A stretch of DNA of 64,000 bases from Vagococcus xieshaowenii. Lineage in GTDB: Bacteria > Bacillota > Bacilli > Lactobacillales > Vagococcaceae. The DNA lies in contig NZ_CP038865.1 of assembly GCF_004792515.1 (NCBI RefSeq), forward strand, positions 1,434,501 through 1,498,500, given 5' to 3'. The notes below the pieces were generated by a model. It searched no databases. It was not told the origin of the DNA and saw nothing but the letters and a program-made list of their open reading frames with translations. A program made the position numbers and the translations under genes. Every line of letters starts with the position of its first letter. The first letter of the stretch is position 1. Positions 8,940 through 17,442 of this stretch are shown here, piece by piece.

Positions 8940-10673
8940 ATGTCGGGAACAAACGTGAAGAAAAAGAAAGATTTGACACAGATAAAAACACCACATACCT
9001 ATGTCATTATCTTTGGTGTTGTCGTATTAGCGTGGCTATTAACTTATTTAGTCCCTGCTGGTAAGTTTGACACAACAGAAATTGAATACAAGGACGCAAA
9101 CGGTGAAGTTGCAACAAAAACCGTTTTAGATCAGGACTCATTCCGCTATCAATATAATTTAGATGGTAATATCGTGATTGAGAAATTAGAAGAGTTAGCT
9201 AACGATGAAGCCACTCTTGATAAAATTGGTGTTAGCCAAAGTGATGTAGAAGGTATTATTGCTGATGGTGCAGAAAACATCTCACAAGAAACTTTAGATG
9301 AGTACAACTTAACAGATGATACGCTATATGAGTTATATGGTAAGGACATTTATGATACATCTAAAAAATTACACAAAACAGCAAAATTGTGGGGAACAGA
9401 TGATTTTGGTGGTTTTGGTTTCCTAAACTTTGTCTTTGAAGGGTTAGTTTCTGGAGACAAATACGGTTCTGCTGTCGGCATCGCTGCATTAATCTTAGTC
9501 GTTGGTGGTGCTTTTGGTATTATCATGCGTACCGGTGCAATTGATGCTGGTATCTATGCCTTTATTAGTAAAACTAAGGGGCTAGAAAAATTAGCTTTAC
9601 CGTTGCTGTTCTTCGCCTTTTCTTTTGGTGGAGCAACATTTGGGATGGCTGAAGAAGTCATCCCGTTCTCAATGGTTATGGTACCCTTCGTTATTGCCTT
9701 AGGTTATAACTCTATCGTTGCGGTTACCGTAACTTATGTGGCCTCACAGGTCGGAAATGCGACATCATGGATGAGTCCATTTAGTGTGGCTGTTGCCCAA
9801 GGTATCGCTGGTGTTCCTGTACTTTCAGGTGCAACATTCCGTATTATTATGTGGGTAGTCGTCACTGCTTTATCCGCAGCTTATATGATGATTTACGCTG
9901 AAAAAATCCGTAAAAATCCATTAACTTCAGAAACATATGAATCAGATCAATATTTCCGTGATCAAATTAAGAAGACATCTGATGAGAAAAAACCATTCTT
10001 ATTAGGACACAAATTAATTCTAATTGAAATGTTAATCGTCTTAGTTTGGATTATTTGGGGCGTAACGCAAAAAGGCTACTACATTCCAGAAATTGCCTCT
10101 CAATTTTTCGTAATGGGACTTATTGCTGGTATCACAGCCGTTATCTTCAAACTTGATGGTATGGGGATTAATGATATTGCTAAGAGCTTCCAAAACGGAG
10201 CTGCCGATTTAGCAGGAACAGCAATTGTAGTTGGTATGGCAAAAGGTATTCTTCTAGTTTTAGGTGGCTCTGACGCTGCACAATACTCTGCTTTGAATAC
10301 AACGTTACATTCAATTGGTTCTGCACTTTCTGGCTTACCTGCTTTAGTTGGTGCTTGGTTCATGTACATTTTCCAAAGTTTATTCAACTTAGTGGTAACA
10401 TCAAACTCTGGACAAGCCGCTTTAACAATGCCAATTATGGCACCGTTAGCTGATCTACTAAACATTCCAAGACAGATTGCTGTCTTAGCTTATCAATTAG
10501 GAGCAGGCTTCATGGATGCTTTCACACCTGTTTCAGCAAGTTTAATTGGTGTTCTAGGTGTTGCACATATTGACTGGGCAAAATGGGCGAAATTCCAAAT
10601 TAAAATGCAAGCATTCTTATTCGTATTAGGTTGTATCTTTATTGCTATTGCGATTATGATTGGCTTACAATAA
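8940..10673 (+). CDS. YfcC-family carrier (DcuC/AbgT-related)
   Basis: This 577-residue polytopic membrane protein is of the YfcC (C4-dicarboxylate/basic amino acid carrier-like) family. The first membrane helix is near residues 20-40 (VIIFGVVVLAWLLTYLVPAG), followed by a long polar segment, here about 110 residues, before the second helix. Core motifs are GGAFGIIMRTGAIDAG, FGGATFGMAEEVIPF, QVGNATSWMSPF and SNSGQAALTMPIMAPL. Its position just before a small membrane protein and isoaspartyl dipeptidase suggests it imports dipeptides or their products; that is inference from context. AAAGGAG precedes the ATG. Confidence 0.85.
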   Translation: MSGTNVKKKKDLTQIKTPHTYVIIFGVVVLAWLLTYLVPAGKFDTTEIEYKDANGEVATKTVLDQDSFRYQYNLDGNIVIEKLEELANDEATLDKIGVSQSDVEGIIADGAENISQETLDEYNLTDDTLYELYGKDIYDTSKKLHKTAKLWGTDDFGGFGFLNFVFEGLVSGDKYGSAVGIAALILVVGGAFGIIMRTGAIDAGIYAFISKTKGLEKLALPLLFFAFSFGGATFGMAEEVIPFSMVMVPFVIALGYNSIVAVTVTYVASQVGNATSWMSPFSVAVAQGIAGVPVLSGATFRIIMWVVVTALSAAYMMIYAEKIRKNPLTSETYESDQYFRDQIKKTSDEKKPFLLGHKLILIEMLIVLVWIIWGVTQKGYYIPEIASQFFVMGLIAGITAVIFKLDGMGINDIAKSFQNGAADLAGTAIVVGMAKGILLVLGGSDAAQYSALNTTLHSIGSALSGLPALVGAWFMYIFQSLFNLVVTSNSGQAALTMPIMAPLADLLNIPRQIAVLAYQLGAGFMDAFTPVSASLIGVLGVAHIDWAKWAKFQIKMQAFLFVLGCIFIAIAIMIGLQ

Positions 10674-10683
10674 TAATTTTCAA

Positions 10684-10718
10684 GAAGTTGTGATCATTCA
10701 TTTGGTCACAACTTTTTT
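10684..10718 (+). terminator. Terminator after the YfcC-type gene
   Basis: AAGTTGTGA(T)CA pairs with (T)GGTCACAACTT around a short loop, followed by TTTTTT. It separates the carrier gene from the small membrane protein and iadA. Confidence 0.75.
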
Positions 10719-10793
10719 ATTTTACTAAAAGACTATTAATAAAACGTCAAATATCGTACACTATAATTAATTTAACAAGGAGTGATTATTTAT

Positions 10794-10949
10794 ATGAAAC
10801 TATCAAACATGATGAATTATGTAGGAATCTTTTCCAGTGTAATCTTATTAATTACTGGTATTGTTGAAACTAACTATTTACTAATCCTTTGTGCTGTCTT
10901 ATTATTTCTCATTTCAATTAATGACATTAAAAAAAACACCCTTAAATAA
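10794..10949 (+). CDS. Small two-helix membrane protein, 51 residues
   Basis: An ATG at 10794 with AGGAG 11 bases upstream opens a 51-codon frame ending in TAA at 10947-10949. The product starts MKLSNMMNYVGIFSSVILL. It has two hydrophobic stretches (about residues 10-22 and 28-42) split by GIVETNY, and a lysine-rich tail (DIKKNTLK). A TATAAT at 10762-10767 could drive it. It lies 76 bases ahead of iadA without a terminator, so the two may be co-transcribed. No family is recognised. It could be a small accessory subunit for the neighbouring carrier, which is a guess from position. Confidence 0.6.
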   Translation: MKLSNMMNYVGIFSSVILLITGIVETNYLLILCAVLLFLISINDIKKNTLK

Positions 10950-11025
10950 TTGGATGCCTCTCAAAAAAAATATTTTCAATTACAAACGTTTTTATTATAA
11001 ACTTACTTAAAAGGAGTGACTTAAC

Positions 11026-12213
11026 ATGATGAAATTAATAAAGAACGCGGAAGTTTATTCACCAGATTATCTTGGAAAAAAAGATATCCTGCTAGCAAAT
11101 GATAAAATTATTGCTATTGAAGATCAACTTTCTGCGGATAGTTTTCCAATTGAGATTGACGTCATTGATGTGGCAGGTAAGATTGTTACACCTGGATTTG
11201 TCGATTGTCATTTCCATCTAACAGGTGGTGGTGGTGAAGGTGGTTACCAAAATCGCACACCCGAGGTCACCCTCTCAAAATTAACAACAGCTGGCGTAAC
11301 GACTGTTGTTGGCTGTCTTGGAACTGACGGGGTTGGTCGTGATATGGTCGCGTTAATTAGTAAAGCACGTGGACTAGAGGTAGAAGGCATTTCAACTTAT
11401 CTCTATGTTGGATCGTATCATCTACCGGTTTGTACAGTGACCGACTCAATTATCAAAGATTTACTAACGATTGATAAAATTATCGGCATCGGTGAAATTG
11501 CTATTGCCGATCACCGTTCTTCTCAACCTAGTTTTGAAGAATTCACACGTGCTGCCTCAGAAGCTCGTGTTGGTGGCATGCTATCTGGAAAAGCTGGTAT
11601 TATCAATGTTCATCTAGGTGATGGTAAAGAACCTTTCAAACTTATCGAACGCACAGTTGATGAAACCGAAATTCCTATTAGCCAATTTTTACCAACTCAT
11701 ATTAATCGTACCGAAGCAGTATTTGAAGCAGCGATTGATTACGCTAAACGTGGAGGCTATGTTGATTTCACAGGTAGTGAAAATCCAGAATTCTGGGAAA
11801 AGAGCGATGGTGAAGTGCGTTTCAGCAAAGGGTTAAAACGCTTATTAGCTGAAGGAATTGCCATTGAACAAATTACAATGACATCCGATGGCCAAGGAAG
11901 CCTACCTTATTTTGATGAAAACAATCAGTTTTTAGGTTTAGGTGTTGGGAGTGCTAAGTCGTTATTAGTCGGAATTAAAGATGCCGTTTTAAATGAAGGA
12001 ATTCCTTTAGAAACAGCTATTAAAACAATTACCAAAAACCCAGCTACTATTTTGAAGTTATCTAGTAAAGGTAGTTTAGAAATTGGTAAAGACGCCGACA
12101 TTTGCGTCTTGGACCCACATACATTAGACCTTACTAGTGTGATTGCTAAAGGGCAACTAATGGTTCATGAACAAGAGGTAAACGTTTGGGGAACATTTGA
12201 ACAATCATATTAA
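11026..12213 (+). CDS. iadA: Isoaspartyl (beta-aspartyl) dipeptidase
   Basis: This 395-residue amidohydrolase cleaves beta-aspartyl dipeptides left from damaged proteins. Metal-site motifs are DCHFHLTGG (HxH, residues ~60-68), IGEIAIADHR (bridging Glu), NVHLGDG and PTHINR (His ligands) and TSDGQGS (catalytic Asp). The C-terminal part closes with the usual GSLEIGKDADICVLD strand. AAGGAG precedes a double ATG (11026, 11029). In other genomes iadA often sits beside a YfcC-type carrier, as here, which supports a peptide-salvage role for both. Confidence 0.93.
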   Translation: MMKLIKNAEVYSPDYLGKKDILLANDKIIAIEDQLSADSFPIEIDVIDVAGKIVTPGFVDCHFHLTGGGGEGGYQNRTPEVTLSKLTTAGVTTVVGCLGTDGVGRDMVALISKARGLEVEGISTYLYVGSYHLPVCTVTDSIIKDLLTIDKIIGIGEIAIADHRSSQPSFEEFTRAASEARVGGMLSGKAGIINVHLGDGKEPFKLIERTVDETEIPISQFLPTHINRTEAVFEAAIDYAKRGGYVDFTGSENPEFWEKSDGEVRFSKGLKRLLAEGIAIEQITMTSDGQGSLPYFDENNQFLGLGVGSAKSLLVGIKDAVLNEGIPLETAIKTITKNPATILKLSSKGSLEIGKDADICVLDPHTLDLTSVIAKGQLMVHEQEVNVWGTFEQSY

Positions 12214-12234
12214 TTAATCAGGCTAACATCAACC

Positions 12235-12275
12235 AAACAGAGCGATGACTATTCTTAGTCACCGCTCTGTTTTAC
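12235..12275. terminator. Bidirectional terminator between iadA and the ABC importer
   Basis: ACAGAGCG(A)TGACTA pairs with TAGTCA(C)CGCTCTGT around a 4-base loop. T-runs on both strands let it serve iadA (plus) and the importer operon (minus). Confidence 0.8.
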
Positions 12276-12295
12276 TGATGGCGATTAACTTATTC

Positions 12296-13117
12296 TCACT
12301 TTACTAAGCGGTCTTCGCCAAACCATTTTTCACTAATAGCTTTCGCTTCACCTGAAGTAATTAATTGATTGATTGCTTCATTTATCTTATCTGCAAGCTC
12401 TGTTTCACCTATTCTAAAACCAATAGCATAGTCTTCTTCTGGAAACTCAGTTGCTATCATAGCAAAATCATTTTTATTTTCTTTTTGTGATAAATAATAA
12501 TCTGCAAAAATTTTATCAATCAATAAGCCATCAATACGTCCTGCTTCTAAATCCATAAATGCTTCTGTATAAGCTGGATACGAAATAGCTTCTTGATCTT
12601 TAACAAAATCTTTTAATAATTCTGGATTGTTTGTAAAGGCATCTTCTCCACTTGAACCTTCTTGTAACCCCACAATTTTGCCATCCATATCATTGGGTGA
12701 TTGAATTTTGTTCTTTTTCATGGTGACAATTACTTGATCATTTTTTAAATAAGTTTGACTAAACGTTACTTGTTCTTTACGCTCAGCTGTCACTGTGTAA
12801 CCATTCCAAATAGCATCGATCGTCCCGTTTTTTAATTCTGTTTCCTTCATTGACCAGTCAATTGGTTGAAACTCAATATTAACACCCACTGTTTCTCCAA
12901 CTTTTTTTGCTAACTCTATATCAAATCCTACTAACTCTCCACTATCATTACGAAAACCCATTGGAACAAAACTATCGTCTAAACCAACCACTATACTTCC
13001 TTTTTCTTCGTAGTCACTAAATGATTTTGCTGTATCTGTTTGATTACTACATCCTGTTAAATTAAACCCTAATACAATAAGTCCTATTCCTAATAATACT
13101 GATATAAATGATTTCAT
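12296..13117 (-). CDS. Polar amino-acid ABC importer, substrate-binding lipoprotein
   Basis: This 273-residue family 3 solute-binding protein has a lipoprotein signal with the lipobox LTGC (Cys23), so it is anchored outside the membrane. Family hallmarks include VGLDDSFVPMGFRNDSGELV, GFDIELAKKVG, WNGYTVTAERKEQVTFS and GLQEGSSGEDAF. It is the last gene of the importer operon, 18 bases after the ATPase gene, with GGAGG upstream of the ATG. The T-box specifier suggests histidine (or threonine) as the regulated amino acid; family 3 proteins favour polar or charged amino acids such as histidine. Confidence 0.9.
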   Translation of the reverse strand: MKSFISVLLGIGLIVLGFNLTGCSNQTDTAKSFSDYEEKGSIVVGLDDSFVPMGFRNDSGELVGFDIELAKKVGETVGVNIEFQPIDWSMKETELKNGTIDAIWNGYTVTAERKEQVTFSQTYLKNDQVIVTMKKNKIQSPNDMDGKIVGLQEGSSGEDAFTNNPELLKDFVKDQEAISYPAYTEAFMDLEAGRIDGLLIDKIFADYYLSQKENKNDFAMIATEFPEEDYAIGFRIGETELADKINEAINQLITSGEAKAISEKWFGEDRLVK

Positions 13118-13135
13118 CTTTTTTCCTCCTAGTTA

Positions 13136-13750
13136 TTATACATTTACTTCATAAATTTTATCTGCAATCGTTTTAGCAAACTCGTGATCATGCGTCACCA
13201 CAATTTGAGTGATACCTTTTGCTTTTAAGTCAAGTAACATTTTGCCTACACTATCACGTAATTGCGGATCAAGTGCACTCGTTGGTTCATCATAGCAAAT
13301 CACTTCTGGTGTCAACATAAGGGCTCGTGCAATTGCGACACGTTGTTTTTGACCACCCGATAGTTCATAAGGGTATTGATTAACCTGTTCTGATAAATCG
13401 AATAGTGATAAAAGCTGTTTAGCTTGTTGCCCTAATTCTGTTTCTGATTGAGAACTCTTTAATTTAGGTGCTAATAACAAATTTTCTAGCACTGTCATAT
13501 GTGGAAATAAATGATAATCTTGAAAAACAACACCAATTTTATTTAATTGCATTTCAATTGGGTGATCATCTAACAAAATTTCTCCGGCTTGAAATGTTTC
13601 TAAGCCACTTACGCAACGTAACAACGTTGTTTTCCCTCCACCAGATGGCCCTACTAAACAAATTAATTGTCCTGTTGGAATCTCTAAAGACAAGTTATCA
13701 ATAATCGTTTTATTTTGAAACTTCTTCGTTAAATTCTTAATCGTTAACAT
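13136..13750 (-). CDS. Polar amino-acid ABC importer, ATPase
   Basis: The subunit has 204 residues from ATG 13750. It carries Walker A GPSGGGKTTLL, Q-loop VVFQDYHLF, signature LSGGQKQRVAIARALM, Walker B VICYDEPTSALDP and the H-loop VVTHDHEF, the GlnQ/HisP pattern. A longer frame reaches 13792 inside the permease gene, but AAGGAG lies 8 bases before the ATG at 13750 and MLTIKNLTKKF is the normal GlnQ-type N-terminus. At about 204 residues it is shorter than the usual 240; the end after IYEVNV lacks the typical C-terminal helices. Confidence 0.92.
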   Translation of the reverse strand: MLTIKNLTKKFQNKTIIDNLSLEIPTGQLICLVGPSGGGKTTLLRCVSGLETFQAGEILLDDHPIEMQLNKIGVVFQDYHLFPHMTVLENLLLAPKLKSSQSETELGQQAKQLLSLFDLSEQVNQYPYELSGGQKQRVAIARALMLTPEVICYDEPTSALDPQLRDSVGKMLLDLKAKGITQIVVTHDHEFAKTIADKIYEVNV

Positions 13751-13761
13751 CGACTCACTCC

Positions 13762-14406
13762 TTACTGATAATAGTTTATTTTTTTCTCGCAATATTTTAA
13801 AATCAAAGTCATCACACCGGTTAAAATTAAATAAATAATCGCAACATCTATCAGCGGAATAATACTTACTTCACGTTGCATCGCAATACGCCCTGCTTTC
13901 ATCAATTCACTTAAACCTAAAGCATAAACCAGTGACGTATCTTTTACTAATGTGATAATTTCATTTCCAATAGATGGATAGACTATTTTGATAACTTGCG
14001 GCATAATAATTTTTTTTAACGTTTCCAACTTGGTTAAACCTAACACTTGCGCGGCTTCATACTGTCCTTTAGGTATTGCTTGAATACCTCCTCTGAAGAT
14101 TTCAGCAAAGTAAGCTGCATAATTAATTACAAATGCCAGCAATACGGCTGCCACTCGGTTTTCAATGATAAATCCTAGTAATGGAAAACCATAAAAAACA
14201 AAAATCATTTGTAATAGTAACGGCGTACCGCGAATAATCCATATTAAACTATTTAATAAATAATTTAGCCATTTAATTTTTGTTTTAAGTAATAAGCCCA
14301 AAACCAATCCTAATGGTAATGACAATAATAATGTCATAAAAAATACTTCAAGTGTCATTTTTGTTGCGTCTAATAATGAAGGTAATACCTTTAATGCAAT
14401 ATCCAT
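13762..14406 (-). CDS. Polar amino-acid ABC importer, permease
   Basis: This 214-residue HisM/GlnP-type permease has about five membrane helices. The family's cytoplasmic loop that couples to the ATPase is EAAQVLGLTKLETLKKIIMPQ, preceded by ETFRGG-like EIFRGGIQAIPKGQ. AAAGGAG lies just before the ATG. It is the first gene of the operon and starts 21 bases after the second T-box terminator, so readthrough of both tandem T-boxes is needed for expression. It is followed by the ATPase and binding-protein genes. Confidence 0.92.
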   Translation of the reverse strand: MDIALKVLPSLLDATKMTLEVFFMTLLLSLPLGLVLGLLLKTKIKWLNYLLNSLIWIIRGTPLLLQMIFVFYGFPLLGFIIENRVAAVLLAFVINYAAYFAEIFRGGIQAIPKGQYEAAQVLGLTKLETLKKIIMPQVIKIVYPSIGNEIITLVKDTSLVYALGLSELMKAGRIAMQREVSIIPLIDVAIIYLILTGVMTLILKYCEKKINYYQ

Positions 14407-14426
14407 TTTCTTCTCTCCTTTAATAT

Positions 14427-14703
14427 AAAAAAAGTCCTCTTAGCCATAAGCTAAGAGGACGAATAGTTGTCTATACGTGGTGCCACCTCAATGCGCTCTC
14501 ACCTCGCAGTAAGAACCTCAACCAGTCATTTATTTGACTGATACAGCGATAACGAGCTTATCCGATTAAGACTACTTATTATTTTGTCACTTCAAATAAT
14601 TTCGCCTTGATAACTCCTAGGTGTGTGTTCAATTTGTTTGCTTACTCCGTTTTCAGCTATCGGGAGCTCTCTTTAAGCAGGGACGCCTTTACTTGTCCTA
14701 ATC
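14427..14703 (-). promoter_or_regulatory. T-box riboswitch, promoter-distal copy of a tandem pair
   Basis: On the minus strand this is a full T-box leader. It starts GATTAGGACAAGTAAA and has the AGAGAGCTC and AGTA elements of Stem I. The specifier region reads GAACACACACCTAGGAG. The T-box sequence GGTGGCACCACG is at 14487-14476, and a terminator stem GTCCTCTTAGC/GCTAAGAGGAC with a T-run ends at 14427. Uncharged tRNA pairing with specifier and T-box would form the antiterminator. The specifier could be read CAC (His) or ACA (Thr) because the loop is one base longer than the usual spacing. CAC is followed by a purine, as is typical, and suits the importer family. Confidence 0.93.
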
Positions 14704-14727
14704 AATATTTTTTAATGTTATTAAAAA

Positions 14728-14986
14728 TAAAAAAGTCCTCATGACCGAAGTCATGAGGACGAATAATTACTATACGTGGTGCCACCTCTAATTTTTCTTT
14801 ATCTCGCAATAAAGAACTTAGTTAGTCAAATATCTTTGACTATAAGCGGTAACGGGCTCAACGATACTTCCTACTAACTAAATTCAGAAGCATAACTCCT
14901 AGGTGTGTGTTCAATTAAGCTTCTTACTCTGTTCGCAGCTACCCAGAGCTCTCTATCAAGAAAGGATTAATTTACTTTTCCTAATC
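14728..14986 (-). promoter_or_regulatory. T-box riboswitch, promoter-proximal copy of a tandem pair
   Basis: A second complete T-box lies directly upstream of the first. It has the Stem I start GATTAGGAAAAGTAAA, the same GAACACACACCTAGGAG specifier region and the T-box core GGTGGCACCACG at 14786-14775. Its own terminator GTCCTCATGAC/GTCATGAGGAC ends in TTTTTT. Specifier strand and core are identical to the downstream copy, while the helices between them have diverged in sequence but keep pairing. The pair therefore arose by an old duplication or is kept by selection. Confidence 0.93.
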
Positions 14987-15015
14987 ACGGTTAATTTATT
15001 TTCTAATTGTGTATT

Positions 15016-15044
15016 ACTTTATCACACTAACCTTCATCTGACAA
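15016..15044 (-). promoter_or_regulatory. Promoter of the T-box controlled importer operon
   Basis: TTGTCA (15044-15039) and TAAAGT (15021-15016) are 17 bases apart on the minus strand. They sit about 25-30 bases before the first T-box Stem I, the right distance for its transcription start. Confidence 0.65.
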
Positions 15045-15084
15045 ATACTTTCTCTCAGAATACTTCATCTTTTTATTAATTAAA

Positions 15085-15129
15085 CAAAAAAACATTAAAA
15101 CAGTGAATAAACAACTGTTTTAATGTTAA
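15085..15129 (-). terminator. Terminator of the exporter/DUF4811 operon
   Basis: AACATTAAAACAGT pairs with ACTGTTTTAATGTT, followed on the minus strand by TTTTTTT. It lies just past the DUF4811 stop codon. Confidence 0.8.
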
Positions 15130-15135
15130 ATAAAC

Positions 15136-15840
15136 TTACTTAATTGCAGCTAATACTTCAGCAACAACTTTTTGTTGGAATTGTGCCGTTAACTGTTCTG
15201 TTAACTTTTCAATGGCTTCTTTACCCATACTTGGGTCTTTCATCATGGCTTGTTTGATACCTTCTTCAATAAATGATTTGATATCTTCTGCCATGGTTGC
15301 TTGTTTTTCTTTAATTAACTTACCAAATTTTTCTAATTGATCAGTACTTAACACTTGCCAATCTTTAGTAAGGTAAAATTCATTTTTCTCAGAGACAAAT
15401 TCTTTTTTATTGCTTCCATAATTGAATAAAGCTTTCATAGTATTATTTTTTGGAACCCAATAAGTCGTAGATTGGACCCATTTAGCTTCTTTACTATCTT
15501 CAATTACTTTGTTGATGACATTATTTGTTCCAGTTGCTTTTGGTTCTTTTTGATCATCGGATGTTTTGGTTAAATAAATTTTCTCACTGCCATCACCTAA
15601 TCCTTGATACATCAAAATATTCATACCATTCATATCAGCACTAGAAACTAACTTTTGTTCTTTTACCACTGTTTCTTTTGCCATACCGTAATGATAACTA
15701 CCATTAGCAATCATTGCTACAATTGAGCCAATGAATAACAACCCAAAAATTGTTGGCAAGGCAATATGACGTTTATCTGAAGCCTTGATTGAAAAGTAGG
15801 TAAATAATACCACACTAATTGCTGAAATTAATAACATCAT
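15136..15840 (-). CDS. DUF4811-type membrane protein, partner of the exporter
   Basis: This 234-residue protein has two N-terminal membrane helices (about residues 2-18 and 28-46). A polar part (STTYWVPKNNTMKALFNYG) follows, and it ends in a charged helical tail (EAIEKLTEQLTAQFQQKVV). It matches the DUF4811 proteins that follow LmrB-type exporters in enterococci. Its ATG overlaps the exporter stop by one base, so the two are translationally coupled. It may help assemble or support the exporter; no mechanism is known. Confidence 0.75.
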   Translation of the reverse strand: MMLLISAISVVLFTYFSIKASDKRHIALPTIFGLLFIGSIVAMIANGSYHYGMAKETVVKEQKLVSSADMNGMNILMYQGLGDGSEKIYLTKTSDDQKEPKATGTNNVINKVIEDSKEAKWVQSTTYWVPKNNTMKALFNYGSNKKEFVSEKNEFYLTKDWQVLSTDQLEKFGKLIKEKQATMAEDIKSFIEEGIKQAMMKDPSMGKEAIEKLTEQLTAQFQQKVVAEVLAAIK

Positions 15841-17306
15841 TAGGCTTTACCTCCTACAACTGTTTTAGGTTTAGCATTTAACATGAAGGAGATTAAACAA
15901 CCGATCACTGCAAAAATCACCGCAATGAAGAACGCTGAATGATAACCAGATAGCAACGCATCAATCACTTGATCTTTATACGCTAAAGGTGTTTTATCTA
16001 CCATACTCTCTTTTGGCATATTATTAGCGGTAACGTTTGATAATACACTAATTAAAACAGCTGTTCCAATTGAACTTGCTACTTGACGGAAGGTACTGTT
16101 TACAGCCGTTCCGTGACTAATTTGATGATGTGGTAACGCGTTTAGCCCTTCTGTTGTAAGTGGCATCATAGCCATAGAAATTGCAAACATACGAATACCA
16201 TATAACACAATAATATACGTTAACGGTGTTTCAGCTGTTAAAAATGCAAACGGTAGTGTCGAAAGTGCTAAAATAAACATTCCTAAAATAGTTAAGCGTT
16301 TTGCTCCTTGTTTATCAAAAATTTTACCCGTAATAGGCATCATGAATCCCATTACTAATGCACCTGGTAATAACATCAAACCTGAATTAAACGCTGTTTC
16401 ACCACGAATATTTTGAATATACATTGGTAAAACCATTTCAGCCCCAATCATTGCCATCATAACTAAACCTGATAACACAGTAGTCACTGTAAATATTTTT
16501 GATTTGAACACACGTAGTTCTAAGAATGGCTCATCCATTTTTAATTGGCGTAAGCTAAAGATTGCTAAGAAAATAATTCCTATTGCAATACAACCTAACA
16601 CTAAACTGTCTCCCCATCCTCTTGAACCAACTGATGAGAAACCATATAACATTGTACCAAATGCGATACATGATAAAATAATTGAAGAAAAATCGATTTT
16701 TGATTTTGAAACTTCCAAGACATTTTTCATTAAAAAGAATGATAAAACCACGACAATCGTACTAATTGGTAACATCATACCAAATAATACACGCCAACTA
16801 TAGTTATCAACAATCCAACCAGATAGTGTTGGGCCAATTGCTGGTGCTAATCCAATAACAATTCCTGACATCCCCATTGCTGCCCCACGTTTTTCTGGAG
16901 GGAAGATTGAGAACATAATGTTTTGTTGTAGAGGCATTGAAATCCCTACACCCATCGCTTGAATTAAACGACCTGCTAATAAAATACTAAAGTTTGGTGC
17001 TATAAAACAGGCAAAAGTTCCCACTAAGAAAATAATCATTGCCGCTAAATATAAATTCTTCGACGGGAATCGGTTAATCAACCAACCTGTAATAGGAATC
17101 ATCATCCCATTGATTAATAAAAAGCCTGTTGTTAACCACTGAACATCATTAGCCCCAATGCTAAATGCGTCCATAAGTTTCGGTGTAGCAGTAGCTAATA
17201 ATGTTTGGTTTAATACCGTACAAAATGAGCCAATTAGTAATACTGCTACCAACAAACCACGATTATATGGTTTGCCATGAATATCAAGTGTTTCTTGTTT
17301 ACTCAT
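15840..17306 (-). CDS. DHA2-family multidrug exporter (LmrB/EmrB type)
   Basis: This 488-residue major facilitator transporter of the 14-helix DHA2 drug:H+ antiporter type has motif A-like WLINRFPSKNLYLAA and motif C-like GPTLSGWIVDNYSWRVLF after IVIGLAPAIG. The N-terminal LNQTLLATATPKLM segment is typical of LmrB/EmrB. It probably exports hydrophobic drugs or toxic compounds. AAAGGAG precedes the ATG. It diverges from a MerR-type regulator gene. The two promoters share a 17-bp dyad across their -35 boxes, so that regulator probably controls it. Confidence 0.92.
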   Translation of the reverse strand: MSKQETLDIHGKPYNRGLLVAVLLIGSFCTVLNQTLLATATPKLMDAFSIGANDVQWLTTGFLLINGMMIPITGWLINRFPSKNLYLAAMIIFLVGTFACFIAPNFSILLAGRLIQAMGVGISMPLQQNIMFSIFPPEKRGAAMGMSGIVIGLAPAIGPTLSGWIVDNYSWRVLFGMMLPISTIVVVLSFFLMKNVLEVSKSKIDFSSIILSCIAFGTMLYGFSSVGSRGWGDSLVLGCIAIGIIFLAIFSLRQLKMDEPFLELRVFKSKIFTVTTVLSGLVMMAMIGAEMVLPMYIQNIRGETAFNSGLMLLPGALVMGFMMPITGKIFDKQGAKRLTILGMFILALSTLPFAFLTAETPLTYIIVLYGIRMFAISMAMMPLTTEGLNALPHHQISHGTAVNSTFRQVASSIGTAVLISVLSNVTANNMPKESMVDKTPLAYKDQVIDALLSGYHSAFFIAVIFAVIGCLISFMLNAKPKTVVGGKA

Positions 17307-17349
17307 TAATAATTGCTCCTTTATTTTTTATAATTTTTATTCCTTCATT

Positions 17350-17378
17350 ACTTTATAAGTTTTCACTTTCATTGTCAA
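17350..17378 (-). promoter_or_regulatory. Promoter of the exporter operon
   Basis: On the minus strand TTGACA (17378-17373) and TAAAGT (17355-17350) are spaced by 17 bases, about 44 bases before the exporter start. The -35 box is one half of the shared dyad. Confidence 0.8.
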
Positions 17379-17389
17379 GAAAGTTGACA
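17373..17389. promoter_or_regulatory. GlnR/TnrA-type operator dyad over two divergent -35 boxes
   Basis: TGTCAAGAAAGTTGACA fits the GlnR/TnrA box TGTNAN7TNACA exactly. Its two arms are the -35 hexamers of the exporter and regulator promoters, so one bound dimer would block both. The adjacent gene encodes a MerR/GlnR-like protein, which is the likely ligand, although the cell's own GlnR could also bind. Confidence 0.7.
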
Positions 17390-17411
17390 TATTTGTTAAA
17401 GGAAGTATAAT
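17384..17411 (+). promoter_or_regulatory. Promoter of the MerR/GlnR-like regulator
   Basis: TTGACA (17384-17389) and TATAAT (17406-17411) are 16 bases apart, 31 bases before the start codon. Confidence 0.8.
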
Positions 17412-17442
17412 GAAAGTTAACTAATGAACAAGGAGTAAAGAG

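Noticed and set aside
10100-10465. A 121-codon minus-strand frame inside the YfcC-type gene
   Set aside because: Antisense shadow of membrane-protein codons; no ribosome binding site.
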